Shown here one piece after another: positions 1 through 10,473 of a stretch of 30,591 bases of DNA (position 1 is the stretch's first letter; each line of letters opens with the position of its first letter). The DNA comes from Azolla pinnata (Eukaryota > Streptophyta > Polypodiopsida > Salviniales > Salviniaceae). The notes under the pieces are model-generated. The model was not told where the DNA came from. It ran no database searches and worked only from the letters and a program-made list of their open reading frames with translations. The DNA lies in assembly GCA_037176905.1 (NCBI GenBank), contig JBBBWG010000449.1, forward strand, positions 1 through 30,591, in the 5' to 3' direction. The translations under genes and the position numbers were made by a program.

Positions 1-57
1 ATATTATAGGCTTATATACAATAGCTTAAAGATTTCTGGAATGTTTTAGACCTAGAA

Positions 58-117
58 TATTCTAGGATGTTCTAAAAGATTCTAAAATGTTCTAGAAAGT
101 TCTAATATTTTCTCTTA
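58..117. repeat. 10-bp tandem repeat with heat-shock-element-like core
   Basis: About six units with a strict 10-bp period, each built around TTCTA; the TTC trinucleotides start at 60, 70, 80, 90 and 100. In one place the spacing gives TTCtaGAAagTTC (90-102), which fits the plant heat-shock element of alternating TTC and GAA pentamers. No gene follows within reach, so function is unproven; the match could be a by-product of the repeat. Confidence 0.6.
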
Positions 118-194
118 TATTATAATCACTATATAATTATTAAAAGTAGTTTTTATTATTTTATATTATGATATGTTATTTCAATCGTTATTAC

Positions 195-230
195 AAGGTC
201 CTATGTTCAAGTCCATGTAAAGTCCTAAGA
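195..230 (+). other. tRNA box B-like motif, possible SINE remnant
   Basis: GTTCAAGTC at 205-213 fits the RNA polymerase III box B consensus GWTCRANNC exactly, within a tRNA-like context (GGTCCTATGTTCAAGTCC). I see no clear box A upstream and no target-site duplication, so this is at most a decayed SINE or tRNA fragment. Confidence 0.25.
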
Positions 231-290
231 GGTCAGATTTGAAGGAGAATGCTTCAGATTTGAGTCGTCACGGTAAGTGGGTATTAAGAG

Positions 291-347
291 ACAAAGAGAG
301 TGAGAGTGAGAGTAAGAGTGAGAGAGTGAGAGAGTGAGAGAGAGAGT
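291..347. repeat. GA-rich microsatellite
   Basis: An imperfect run of GAGAGT/GAGA units. No associated gene is visible. Confidence 0.8.
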
Positions 348-479
348 TTGAGCTAGAGGCACACGAAATCTTCTATTCACAAAGGAGCAACAACATGGAC
401 GATCATGCAAACTTGGTATTGATACCACCAAGTTAGGGTTGCGGCCTTTCCGGCTTATTATAAAATTGGCTTGTCCACA

Positions 480-810
480 ATGGATAATGTGAACACAACC
501 ATTAGATATCCGTATTCGACACCAAGGTCACCCTTGGAAAACAAAGCGAGTGAATTAGGTGGCCTTGAAGATGAACTATTATATGAATATTCTAAGCAAG
601 GAGAGGAATATGATGTTTTATGCCAAATATTTGAGCCAACTATAGTTGAAATAACTAACATGGAAGAGTGAATTAGGTGGCCTTGAAGATGAACTATTAT
701 ATGAATATTCTAAGCAAGGAGAGGAATATGATGTTTTATGCCAAATATTTGAGCCAACTATAGTTGAAATAACTAACATGGAAGACGAGGACATTTTAGC
801 AGTACTTTAA
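480..810 (+). other. short unrecognised ORF broken by a tandem duplication
   Basis: From the ATG at 480 the frame is open for 63 codons and ends at a TGA at 669-671, inside the start of a second copy of its own sequence. The same sequence after the second copy reads on past the equivalent point through MEDEDILAVL to a TAA at about 808-810. The simplest reading is a short ORF, or the tail of a longer one, that lost its natural end when 118 bp was duplicated, because 118 is not a multiple of 3. I do not recognise the protein (acidic, with EDELLYEYSKQGEEYDV). It could be the tail of a decayed transposon gene or chance coding. Confidence 0.3.
550..785. repeat. exact 118-bp tandem duplication
   Basis: Copy 1 covers 550-667 and copy 2 covers 668-785. 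I read them base by base and see no difference, which suggests a recent event or an assembly artefact. The second copy runs directly out of the first with no spacer. Confidence 0.9.
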
Positions 811-2826
811 ATTTATCTTGTTCTTCTCTATATGTTTATTTACCCTAACTTATGATTAAATTATAAACTCATGTTAAAATTAAGTGTTGATTATTGTGTT
901 TGAAAAGTTTTGTAATGTTGGGTTGGGATAATTTTTCCTTATGCTAAATTGCATTATTACTGCGTTGTCTTACAACCATGATAAGAAATCAATGCAATGA
1001 ATTTAGATTATTTATAATTTAATTCACATTTAAATGACAAGAGATTATAATTTCCATTTGTAATTCTTGAATGAAAAGGTAAATTAAATAATGTTTGATT
1101 CACAATATGTATAAAAAGGGTTATACAAAATAATATAATGATAAGTGTTACATTTTGCGTTTTCGTACCTGCAAAATCGCACATTGTTTGTAAATTCTCG
1201 TTAATATTATATGATTTCATGTTATAATTGAGAAAAATTTAAGAGAACGTGCAATATTACTTATTCTTTGCAGAATAGTATTTGGAAGATATGTCAAGTA
1301 TATTTTATAGCATTTCGTTTTGATTAGCCAAGGTTGTACATAAATTTGTTTATGAGTCCCAATATATGTGATATGACTCAATGCATTCTATGCTCACATC
1401 CCCTTTCAAACTATGTGTTTAGGGGGAAATCGTTTTTGAGATAAACTAAACATTGGCACGTATAATAGTGTTAAACAAACTCAACCAAAATGCAAGTCAA
1501 ATCGCTATGGAATTCATTAGATATAATTTAAACGAGATAGATATAAGGTTTGAGAGTGTCAATGTATATGCAACCTTTGTTGTGAGAATATGATGTTGTA
1601 CGTTTAAGTTTTTAATGATAAAGTTCAATTACATTTGCTCTTTGAGATCAGCAAGCTTACCGACACGAAACTGCCTTCATACAGCTTGACTATAAGCTCT
1701 CAATTTATGTATAGAATTTTTGGGAATTGGCCACATAAGCTACTACAAGTTTATAAAACCTTTAAAATACAAAAGAAGTTTGTTGTTTATTGAACGAGCA
1801 TAATAAGTCTTAACAAGCAAGATGAAATCGACAAGTTTTAACCTTGAAAATCAAAGACTAGATCAAGGTAAATCTATTGAATGAGATTTATTAACAATAA
1901 TCAAATATAACCATAGAATCTGTTTAGAGCTTGAAGTAGAAGCTAGCTAAATATAGTAAGTTATGTAGAGAGCACGTGCAAGACTTAATGCAACAAGGCA
2001 TTTCTTAAAAAGACCACACAAACATATTAACTCTCATCACTATTACATTTTTCATGTTGATAGGCTAAGAAGATTTTGGTTTCAAAAAATTGCTAGCTTG
2101 GGATGACCTTTGACCACTTACCAAACGATTTTGCCAGAGCAACATGTCCACATGTGTTGGCAGGCACTCTTTTTATGGGAGGTTTTGCATGAAATCTCTT
2201 TGTGAAACTCGACACCGACACTAAAAGTTATTAGCTAGACATTGCAGATCGAATCGCTTGAGGTTGGAGTGTAATGGACACGGTAGCAATCTGATGGGAC
2301 AGACGACAAGCTCAAAGAGGGGCTCCAACTAGAAAGTTCCAAGCGCTTTCTTCCCCCGACTCCTCATGTTTTCTTCAGTCCTTCTGTGGCTCAAAGCAGG
2401 TTTGGCCGTCGTTTTTCTATCAATAACATGGGACCACCCCCATCTAACAATTTGATAGATTTCTTGGACAATTGTATACATGCATACACACACACATATA
2501 TACACATATGCATACATACACACACAAAAGGAGGAAGGTATTGCCCATGTTCTATGACTTTTCTTCTCATCTTGTTTTTGGTTTTTCTTTTCCCCTGTTC
2601 TTTCTTTTAAAGGAGACTGACCTTCCCCTTCCTCCTCCTTGTGTTGGTAGTTGGTCAGTTTGATCATTCATGGCTTCATGTGCAAAATTTTGAATTGCCA
2701 TCACATACATACTTACACAACTTGGACACTAAAGAGATGGTCAACTTTTTTTTTGCTCTCTATATTTTGGGGGAACTTTTTTGCCTCAATTTCTATAGAA
2801 TAGAATCAAATTTTCCATCCTTATGG

Positions 2827-2874
<48 letters not shown>

Positions 2875-3411
2875 TTTTGTTGGGTTTTTGTTTTATTGTT
2901 TTTGGTAAAAGGGTGAGAAAATGAAAGTGTGAAGAAACAGAAGAAGAACAACAATTCTAGGTTCTAACTACCTAAAGCCCTCCCCCCCCCCTCCCACAGC
3001 TAAGCAAAACAAACAAAAAATAGGAAAAATAAGTCAATAATGCTTTTACAACTTGGGGAGCAAATCTAATTGCTCAATAAACCTCATGAATCAAGATATA
3101 AGCCTTTTCGATTAACGCCTCGCTTAATCCTCCTCCTAATGTAATAAAAATCCTCCGCATTTCCTAACGCCGCCAGACTGATGAGGAGCCAGGGAATTCG
3201 TCGACGAACCCGCTAAAAAATCATGCGTGTATGTATATATATATATATATATATACCTTCTACCTATATAAGCGAAGTATCCATCAATTTTGTGCCGCGC
3301 TAGTCTTCTCGCCCGCTGCTGCAATCAGAAGAAGGAAGTGTTTCTTCTTCTTCTTCTGTTTTGTTGTTTCTCCCCTCGATCCTGATACCGAATCCTGGAA
3401 GATTGTGGAGA
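811..3411. other. intergenic, no gene seen
   Basis: AT-rich sequence with no ORF I can support. It contains a CA/TA microsatellite (about 2478-2527), a (TC)20 tract (2829-2868), a short C run (about 2984-2993) and a (TA)n tract (3234-3255). The last few hundred bases are likely to include the 3' UTR of the GATA gene, which is transcribed leftward from 5228. The short ORFs at 2329-2916 are made of the microsatellites and are not genes. Confidence 0.7.
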
Positions 3412-4356
3412 TCAAAGGACGAGCTCGCCTCGCTGGCGTCGCATCTCGACGACGCGGCGATGCGAATTGGAGTGGACCTTCTCGTCGAACGTGGGGCTCG
3501 CGGAGGGCCGATACTCGGGGCACAAGCGGCCCGACTTGTAGCGGACGCCGCAGGCGTTGCAGAGCGTCTTGGGGCCCAAGGGGCCAGCGCGCCACTGCGG
3601 CGTCTTCTGCGCCGCGCAATGCAGGCACTTGCGCGCCTCGCCCTCGAGCGCACTGCTCCGATCTGGCGCCGAAGCCTTGATGCGCTTGACCTTGTGGTTG
3701 TGGTTGTTGTTGTTGTTGTTGTTGTTGTGGTTGTGGTTGTTGTTGTTGTTGTTGTTGTGGTTGTGGTTGTTGTTGTTGTTGTTGTTGTTGTTGGCCTTTC
3801 TGGACGCAGACTCTGGCAACTTCTCTCTCGGCTTCCCTTTGGGCTTGTTGCGCGACTTGGTCTCGGCCTCGGCGCATCGAGCGTTCGCATTGCCCGCGCC
3901 CGATTGCCGCCCATATCCGTATAGAAACTCGAACTCCTCGTCCTCTTCGTCCTCGTCCTCTTCGTCCTCTTCGTCCTCCTCTTCTTCGTCCTCTTCTTCG
4001 TCCTCCCCCTCGAACTCCTCGTCCTCTTCGTCGTCCTCCTCCTTGTCGTCGCCCAAATCGTCGCCCTCCGATTCGTCCTCGTTCCGGCCGTAGTACGCGG
4101 ACAACATGTCCGGCTCGGGCACGTTCGTCGCCGTCGCCGATGCCGCGGCCGAGCCGTTGGTGTGCGAGCTGCTCTCCGTGATGATGCTCTCCGATGCGTC
4201 CTCGGAGAGGATCCGCGAGTTCCAGAAGCAATAGTATGCCGGGGCGTAAGTGGCATCGGCGACGCCAACGGTGGTCCGGGGCCGCTTGGTACGGGGCCGA
4301 CCGCGGCCGCGGCGTTGTGGTTGCGATTGTTGTTGTTGTTGTTGTTGTTGTTGTGG

Positions 4357-4387
<31 letters not shown>

Positions 4388-4449
4388 GGTTGTGGTTGTT
4401 GTCGTCGTCGTCGTTGTGATTGTTGTTGTTGTGATTGTTGTTGTTGTGG

Positions 4450-4486
<37 letters not shown>

Positions 4487-5228
4487 AGTTGTTGGTGTTG
4501 TTGTTGTTGTTGTTGTTGGTTCTGGTGGTACAAGCTCGATTGGGCGGACATTTGGGCCGAGCTCGATTGCCCGGACATTTGCGCCGAGCCCGAGCCGCAC
4601 GACGAGAACGACTCCTCCACGAAGTTCGACAGCCATTCGAGCTCGTCCGCGAGTTCGTTCTCGCACTGAATCGAACCCCAAGATTGAACAAAAGGAAAAT
4701 GAAAGGAAGAAGAAGAAGAGAAACCAAACCCCAAGAAAAAAACAAAAGACAAGAGAGAATTGATCAATTCGCTCGATTCGTAAGCTCGATTCGCGAGGTC
4801 CGCTGGAATGAGGGAGGAGTCCTCACCACTGGAATGAAGGAGGAGTCGAAGCTCGCGCCGCTCTTGTCGGCAGAAGGAGGAGGAGTGGCCTGATTCATAG
4901 TGGAGTGGTGGGATGTTGGTGAATTTGATGGGACAATTGTGGAAGAAGAAGAAGAAGAAGAAGAAGAAGAAGAGGAAGCTATGGTGTTTGTGGAATTGGG
5001 GTCCATAGCTGCAGCTCCGCTGCCGCTAGCATCGATGCAGACGATGATCTCCTCCTCTTCTTCTTCTTCTTCTTCCTCCTCCTCCTCCTCCTCCTCTTCC
5101 TCTTCCTCCTCCTCCTCCTCCTCCTCCAACTCCTCCTTCTCATTGGAGAAGTCTAGGAGGTCTTCAATGGCTAGCAAGTCAGGGTCAGGGAGAGGGTAGA
5201 AGTGGAGATGGTGATGGGCAATGTCCAT
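3412..5228 (-). CDS. class A GATA-type zinc-finger transcription factor
   Basis: Nuclear DNA-binding regulator that would recognise WGATAR-type sites. Two exons: 5228-4827 and 4665-3412, with a 161-bp phase-0 intron (donor GTGAGG, acceptor TTCAG), giving 551 residues. In order: EDLLDFS acidic motif (22-28), Glu tract (35-60), Ser tract (85-96), the class A motif [12 protein letters not shown] (143-154, formed just after the splice), a Gln-rich block (about 182-250), an AT-hook/NLS-like [13 protein letters not shown] (about 253-265), an acidic block (about 328-378), an Asn/His block (about 426-458), then one finger C481-x2-C484-x18-C503-x2-C506 with the plant-typical [14 protein letters not shown] and [10 protein letters not shown]. 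The x18 loop and the single finger define plant GATAs. Most relatives have 250-400 residues, and the excess here is microsatellite-coded. The start at 5228 is chosen because it puts EDLLDFS near the N terminus as in relatives; an in-frame ATG at 5474 would add a CT-repeat-coded leader. Family assignment is firm; the exact paralogue is not. Confidence 0.93.
3695..3793. repeat. (TTG)n microsatellite coding Asn/His
   Basis: Imperfect TTG/GTG trinucleotide tract in exon 2 of the GATA gene. On the minus strand it is read as AAC/CAC, giving an Asn/His-rich stretch some 20 residues before the zinc finger. Confidence 0.9.
4318..4521. repeat. (TTG)n microsatellite coding polyglutamine
   Basis: About 200 bp of TTG with scattered TGG, TCG and TGA variants. 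It is read on the minus strand as CAA, giving the Gln-rich block of the GATA protein interrupted by His, Pro, Ser and Arg. The reading frame differs from that of the sister tract at 3695-3793. Confidence 0.9.
4938..5130. repeat. (GAA)/(TCC) tracts coding poly-Ser and poly-Glu
   Basis: Two trinucleotide tracts in GATA exon 1. GAA units at about 4940-4975 code for a run of 12 serines on the minus strand, and TCT/TCC units at about 5049-5130 code for about 26 glutamates next to the EDLLDFS motif. Confidence 0.9.
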
Positions 5229-5499
5229 CTGGATCGATGCGAGGGGAGATGGATTGGGCCTTCGCCGAACTCGCGCGCAATCGGAATGGGGCGAGAGATG
5301 GAATGGGAATGAGAGATGGATTGGATTTGGAATTGGAATTGGAATCGGAATTGGATTTGGATTGGATTGGATTGAAGCAAGCAAGCAAGCAAGCAAGAGA
5401 AGCAAGCTATGGATGGAATGGAAGCACAAGAAAGAGATGAGAAGCAAGAAGAGAAGAGAGAGAGAGGAGAACAAATGTGAAGGAACAAGAGTGTGAAGT

Positions 5500-5512
5500 A
5501 TTATGTATAGAG
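5500..5512 (-). promoter_or_regulatory. possible TATA-like element of the GATA gene
   Basis: On the minus strand TATACATAATAC lies about 280 bp before the chosen start codon and is followed by a CT-rich stretch that would suit a 5' UTR. No better TATA box is visible nearer the start. Weak inference. Confidence 0.25.
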
Positions 5513-5540
5513 AGAGAGAGTGTGTGTGTGTGTGTGTGTT
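5510..5540. repeat. (GA)n(GT)n compound microsatellite
   Basis: GA units followed directly by GT units, upstream of the GATA gene. Read from the minus strand the GA part is a CT tract in the likely promoter or leader. Confidence 0.85.
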
Positions 5541-5736
5541 TCTTTTGACTTGCTGCCACAGAACAGAAGGAAAAAAAAGGCTCTCTCTCTCTCTCTACAC
5601 TCTCTCTCCTCCCCTGTTTTTTGTTTTTCTTTTCCAACTTCTTCTTCCCCTTGTGAATACCACCAAAAGAAGGGGCTTCCAAATGTGGAGGAGGCTTTTG
5701 GAGGGTGCCTCCAAATGTAGCTGCAAAAAACCCCAA

Positions 5737-5754
5737 CCCCCCCCCCCCCCCCCC
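5737..5754. repeat. C18 homopolymer
   Basis: Eighteen consecutive C residues. The length is likely to be polymorphic and prone to sequencing error. Confidence 0.85.
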
Positions 5755-5938
5755 TTCCAAACATTGCTCTCTCTACACACTACAAAACAAAAACAAAAAA
5801 GCACCCCAAACTCCACACTACTACTTTTCTTGCTCTAAACACAAAGAATGGGGGGAGGCAAAGGGGGAGAGAGAGTTCTTTCCTTTTTTTTCTTCTTTTT
5901 ACATGTGTACATCTTTCACATCTTTTCAGGACCAAAGC

Positions 5939-5941
5939 ATG

Positions 5942-5979
<38 letters not shown>

Positions 5980-5983
5980 CATG
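5939..5983. repeat. (TG)n(TATG)n microsatellite
   Basis: TG dinucleotides grade into TATG tetranucleotides. A related TG/TATG tract lies at about 6345-6370. Both are intergenic. Confidence 0.85.
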
Positions 5984-6054
5984 TTATGGTAAGTAAACAT
6001 TGGGGCGCTTCTTGAGTAAGGCCTACGTCGGGTCGAGTCCCCTGTTTCAATCCA

Positions 6055-6144
6055 ATACAATACAATGCGATGCGATGCGATACAATACAATACAATGCGA
6101 TGCGATGCGATACAATACAATACAATACAATGCGATGCGATACA
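6055..6144. repeat. pentamer array alternating ATACA and ATGCG
   Basis: Eighteen 5-bp units in strict register. In order there are 2 ATACA, 3 ATGCG, 3 ATACA, 3 ATGCG, 4 ATACA, 2 ATGCG and 1 ATACA, so blocks of the two variants alternate with a higher-order period of about 30 bp. The same stretch is open in several frames on both strands because of the 5-bp period; I do not regard it as coding. Confidence 0.95.
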
Positions 6145-7529
6145 TATATATCTCCCCATCTCTTTCGCTCTGACAAATCCGTTCCGTCAACAACTGGCAC
6201 CAGCAACAGCATTCGCTCGACGACGCAAAACCTTTTTCGCTCCGCTTCTCCTCCCTCTTCCCTTTTTTGGTATCTGGGGAGCGGGGCTTACAGTTAGTTG
6301 CGTTAGGCGAAATGAATGATATGCCCAACTCCTTTGCATGCATATGTGTGTGTATGTGTGTATGTGTATGAGCTAGAACTTGCTCCCAACGCTCATCGAG
6401 TCAGATCGAGAAAGTCTGGGTGGTCTTCCAATGAGCTCGGAATGCCACGGAAAATCGCCCGATACTTTACAGACGCGCCGAGCTCTGGAAGAGAACGGGT
6501 GAATGATTTCGGAGCAGAAAAACACCGGGAAGCAATCGGATCGGGAGAAAGATAAAAAACAAACAAAACGCATTAAAACTTCGAGCTACGTCCTAGGCAT
6601 TAAGAAAAACTGCCCCTTACTTCTTACCCTTAAACCATTCAAATTAGAACGCTCGTGCTCAATCAAAGCATCATCCCATCGTCATTCATGCCGTGTGTGC
6701 GTATTATACGCTTGGTGCACTCGTTCGTCGGAGTCATGATCATGTACGAGCGCGATTCGTTGAGCCGAGACTCTTCTGTCGACAAAGCTCTGATCACAAG
6801 GCATGTACCCGATCAAATCAAACCGTTTGCAAATGTGAAAGGTTTCGGCAGCTTCCTGCTCCCAGACACTCTCCCCTGACGACTCCATCCTTTCCGCTAC
6901 ATCTATCGATCCGTAAGCCAGAAAAGAGCTAGCAATGGCCACTTTGAGAGCATGTTCCTTCCCTCAAGTAAAAAAAAAAAAAAAACAAACAAAGATCGCG
7001 CACGAAATCCGCATCATGGAGCGATTGGCACACCGCCCCTTCTTTCCGTCACTCCCTTTAATTTTTCTTCTTGATATTTTTTTGCCCACAAGCTATGGAA
7101 GACGGGATGGAGACAAATCGTAATTGAATGACGTATTTGCCCTCTCTTTTTTTTTTTCCGTCTTTTGGGCGGGTGCCTTTCGTGCCATAACCACCACCCT
7201 AAAGGTTGCATGAAGGAAGGAAGAAGGGGGGGACAGTAAATGCGGGCCGATGGGATCGCCTCCCCGACGTCGTTGGAAGCGACTCGGAAGCAATCCGATA
7301 TCTAGAGGAAAAGCGAGGCTTTTTTTTCCTGCAAGATGCACGATCCGCTTTATTCCGTGCCGAAGTTGCCGCAAGCGAGCGAGAAGCGCCTCTGCTACGT
7401 ACGACGGCAATCTCAGGAACGAGCTCCGCATGTCTGCAGTGGTGGTGGTGTCGATAAAGGACTTACTGCAACGGTGATGAAGATGCCAATATGTTTGCCT
7501 GATCGATCGACGATCACAGTCGGCATTTG
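6145..7529. other. intergenic, no gene seen
   Basis: Moderate GC and several short overlapping ORFs on both strands (for example 6682-6942 minus and 7093-7557 minus). None shows a domain I recognise or clear splice-supported continuity. A poly-A run lies at about 6970-6985. This could be a decayed element. Confidence 0.5.
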
Positions 7530-7855
7530 GTAGGGTTTGATCCAACGAGTTTACCACCGCGAGCTGTATCAGCTCGCGGATAGTGTATGTCTAATTGCTT
7601 GGGTGTAGAGATCAGAGGCAGCATTCGCCTGGGTCTGAATTCAACGAGCTTACCACCTGAGCTAATAGGTCGAAGATAGCGTATGCCCTGCTTGATCTAG
7701 CAACGACATTAATTTCCTATGGGGTCTAATTCAACGAGTTTACCACTTGAGCTAATAGGTCTAAGATAGCGCATGCCCTGCTTGATCTCGCAACGGCACT
7801 GGTTTCATATGGGGGTCTAATTCAACGAGTTTACCACCTGAGCTTTTATCTGTCC
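7530..7855 (-). repeat. ~90-bp tandem repeat with tRNA D-arm-like core
   Basis: Four copies of a core that reads on the minus strand TAGCTCAGGTGGTAAACTCG, with starts about 90-100 bp apart. The copies at about 7631-7720 and 7721-7810 are near-complete. The first copy has its middle replaced by a hairpin, and the last copy is cut short at about 7845. TAGCTCAGGTGG matches the tRNA box A consensus, and AGATCAAGCAGG some 45 nt downstream weakly resembles box B. I read this as a tandemly amplified tRNA- or SINE-derived fragment. No complete tRNA can be folded from it. Confidence 0.6.
7557..7579. other. perfect 9-bp inverted repeat
   Basis: Arms CCGCGAGCT and AGCTCGCGG with a 5-nt loop, inside the first copy of the 90-bp repeat. 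It occupies the place where other copies have the box A-like segment. It is not followed by a T run and has no obvious role. Confidence 0.8.
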
Positions 7856-8121
7856 GGAACAGTCGTGGGCTTCTAAGGGGGGAGAGGAGGTTCTTAACCC
7901 AAGTATGGCGAACCGTAGCCAAAAGTAGCGGCGATTCTCCCCAGTGTTTTCTTTCTTCCCCTTTTCTCTTTTAACATGGGCGCCGATGTGTGACGCCATG
8001 TTCATTATTCAAATGATAAGCGAAGTAGTAGAGCATCTGACAAAGAGGCAAAAAAAAAAGCTCGACGACTTTTAGTTAGAGAGATCGGGCTCTCGATCGA
8101 TCTAAACGAGTCGATGCAGGC

Positions 8122-8157
8122 ATCCAATCCAATCCAATCCAATCCCATCCAATCCAT
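8122..8157. repeat. (AATCC)n microsatellite
   Basis: About seven pentamer units with one CATCC variant, preceded and followed by unrelated sequence. Confidence 0.85.
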
Positions 8158-8718
8158 CTACAAGTCCCAGGGGCTCTAAAAACTTAACCCTTCCCTCCGC
8201 CTTTTTTGATAATGGCTGGCTAAAAACCTTTGTTAAATTCATGCGCAGAACGTGCGCATGACGTTCCGAACCGCGGGATCATGCAAGGGTAAAGATGGGC
8301 GATAAAGAAAAGCGCGGGATCGGAACATGTTCCTGCCTCCTCTCCCCCTCCCCCCTTTTATTAAAAAGATTGATGATGCTTCCTTTCGCGAGCAAAAAGA
8401 AAGAAATCGAGCACGTATGTGCATGTACATTTCGTGTTCACAGACACAGACATAGACACAATGACAAGCGTCAACATAATGTGTCCATGTGTGTGTGGTG
8501 TTTGGCTCTACATGCGATAACCAGATCCCCTAGTATAACCATAGCTACCTGGAATGGGAATTTATATATAGATATATCTTCTTTTCTTTTGGCATGTCGA
8601 AGTAAATTTTTAGAACACGGCAATGGTGGTAGAGCATTGGGGTTTCTTATGTTTAAAGATAAATTTAGGACAAATTGTTAACTAAAAATTATTATTAGTC
8701 TTTAGGATAATATCCTAG
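8158..8718. other. intergenic, no gene seen
   Basis: Mixed-composition sequence with short ORFs (for example 8295-8681 plus) that have no recognisable domain. The end of the stretch becomes AT-rich. Confidence 0.5.
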
Positions 8719-8790
8719 CTTTACTGTGTAAGTAGTGATGACACTCTGCTCTTTAAGTATGAGATCTTAGGTTCAGAATCCTTTGGCTTG
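8719..8790 (+). other. tRNA-derived (SINE-like) fragment
   Basis: The order GTAGTGATGACACTCTGCTC, then ATGAGATCTTAGGTTCAGAATCC, looks like the anticodon arm and T arm of a plant tRNA-derived SINE head. GGTTCAGAATCC is one mismatch from a box B. I see neither poly-A/T tail nor target-site duplication. Confidence 0.35.
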
Positions 8791-10473
8791 AGCTTTGACT
8801 TGTTGTTTCGCATAAACTGTCAATTGGCGACAAAGTTAATCTAGTATCACCTTTCATGTGACCCCCGTTACGATTGGTTTTCAAACTACTTCGTCGATAT
8901 TCGCTTAATCCAGCTTTGCAATGCACAAGAGTGTACAATCACCGAAATTTAGTGCAATTTCACTTCAGATTCAAGTGGAATTTCATCTCGATCAACACAC
9001 TTAGCGAGCCATCATGGTGCATTTCAAAAGAAAATTTGCACATAGCCTACTGCTAAAAAAATACAACAATTTGTAACCACTTATATATATTTAAGGGTAG
9101 TTTGCCATAATTCTAAATGCTTAAGTAGTTTTATATTGTTCTAATCTCTGCCTTAACTCACATCATTCCTTTTTCATATCTTGCCCACGTTGCTTTGACT
9201 AAAAACTAAACACATTGCAACTATGGAGAACTAAGATAACAACCCTTTAGTGAACAAATGGTTTGTAATTCTAATCTTGTAGTGAGTCATTATTGGTGGT
9301 ACTAAATCCTCGAACAAGCTTGAAGTGGATATGAAATTCGTGAATGTTGATTTCTCCATTAGTCTTTACTTCATATGTATGCCCTTCAAATAACTATTCC
9401 GTCATGGCCAAACCTGTGATGCACTCATGCTTGCCAGAAATATTCTGTTTGGACAAGAAATACACTGAATAAGTGAGAGTAAATGTTATATTATACGTGT
9501 ATGTATGTATAGCTGATAGTTTGATATAAGTAACAACTACGATGAAAATTTGAATGGCTTGTTATTTTATGCTCCAACTTATATGTTTGTGATCCGTTTG
9601 GAAGTATGTTACTATCTTGAAGGGGGCTAAATATCGGTATCCCATCTTACAGTGTTGGATACATGTTTTCAGATTATTGTCATTTTTCCCATCCTTGATA
9701 TTTGTCAGTGAGGTTTTACAATATGGGGGGAACTTACTTGTATATTAGTGTTCTATGAGAGTCATTTACCTTTAGAGGCATATCAATTATTTTATGACTC
9801 GGTACATGTGCATATGTCGCCTGAGGATTGGGAATGCCTTGTTGTAGGACTTAAAGATCGTTCATGACAAGTTATTTCTGCTATTACATTATGGAAACAT
9901 ATAAATGACCAAATGTAGCAGAAGATTGTTAGCAGTAAGCATACATCTTGTGCAAGTTGTGCAAGAAATTTGGGTTGATTTGGTAAACACGCTTCGATCT
10001 TGACGTGAAGCCATGGAGGGAGACTAGGAGAAAGTTGTTAAGAAGCTTTCTAAAGCAACTGGACTCTTTTACAATGTTTTAGACAACAATAACAACATGG
10101 TCTAAGTTGGTGTTATTTATGTCCAAACTTCCTATTCCCGCCACCTATAACTTGATATACTTGATGATACATCTAGACGTGGTTTTGCTTTATCGTATAA
10201 TCCTTAATTGGGTATCTGTTATAGATATAATTTGTAACCAGTATTATGGTTTTTGTTCACAAATCAAAATATATGCTTATTAGTAAAAATTTGGCGATCA
10301 AGTAAATCATTGAATACTACTTTAGTTTGGACGAATAAATAGATGTTTAAAACATTATTCTATATTCTATGGAATAATGTTTATATAGAATGTGGATGTC
10401 TGTATTCTATGGAATAGAAAAGGCCAAGAGATGGACTAACTTTTTGCCTAAAGTGGAGTAATGTGTTATGAAC
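8791..10473. other. AT-rich intergenic, no gene seen
   Basis: Almost no ORF longer than 60 codons on either strand between about 9060 and 10700. The composition is typical of decayed transposable-element sequence, but I recognise no reverse transcriptase, integrase or transposase motif. Confidence 0.6.

Noticed and set aside
3284-4681. Long minus-strand ORFs with poly-Thr, poly-Asn or Arg-rich sequence over the GATA gene
   Set aside because: They are other frames of the microsatellites in GATA exon 2. Only the frame at 3412-4665 carries the zinc finger and joins in frame to exon 1.
7530-7855. Tandem functional tRNA genes
   Set aside because: Only a D-arm-like segment is present. No acceptor-stem pairing, anticodon arm or T arm completes a cloverleaf.
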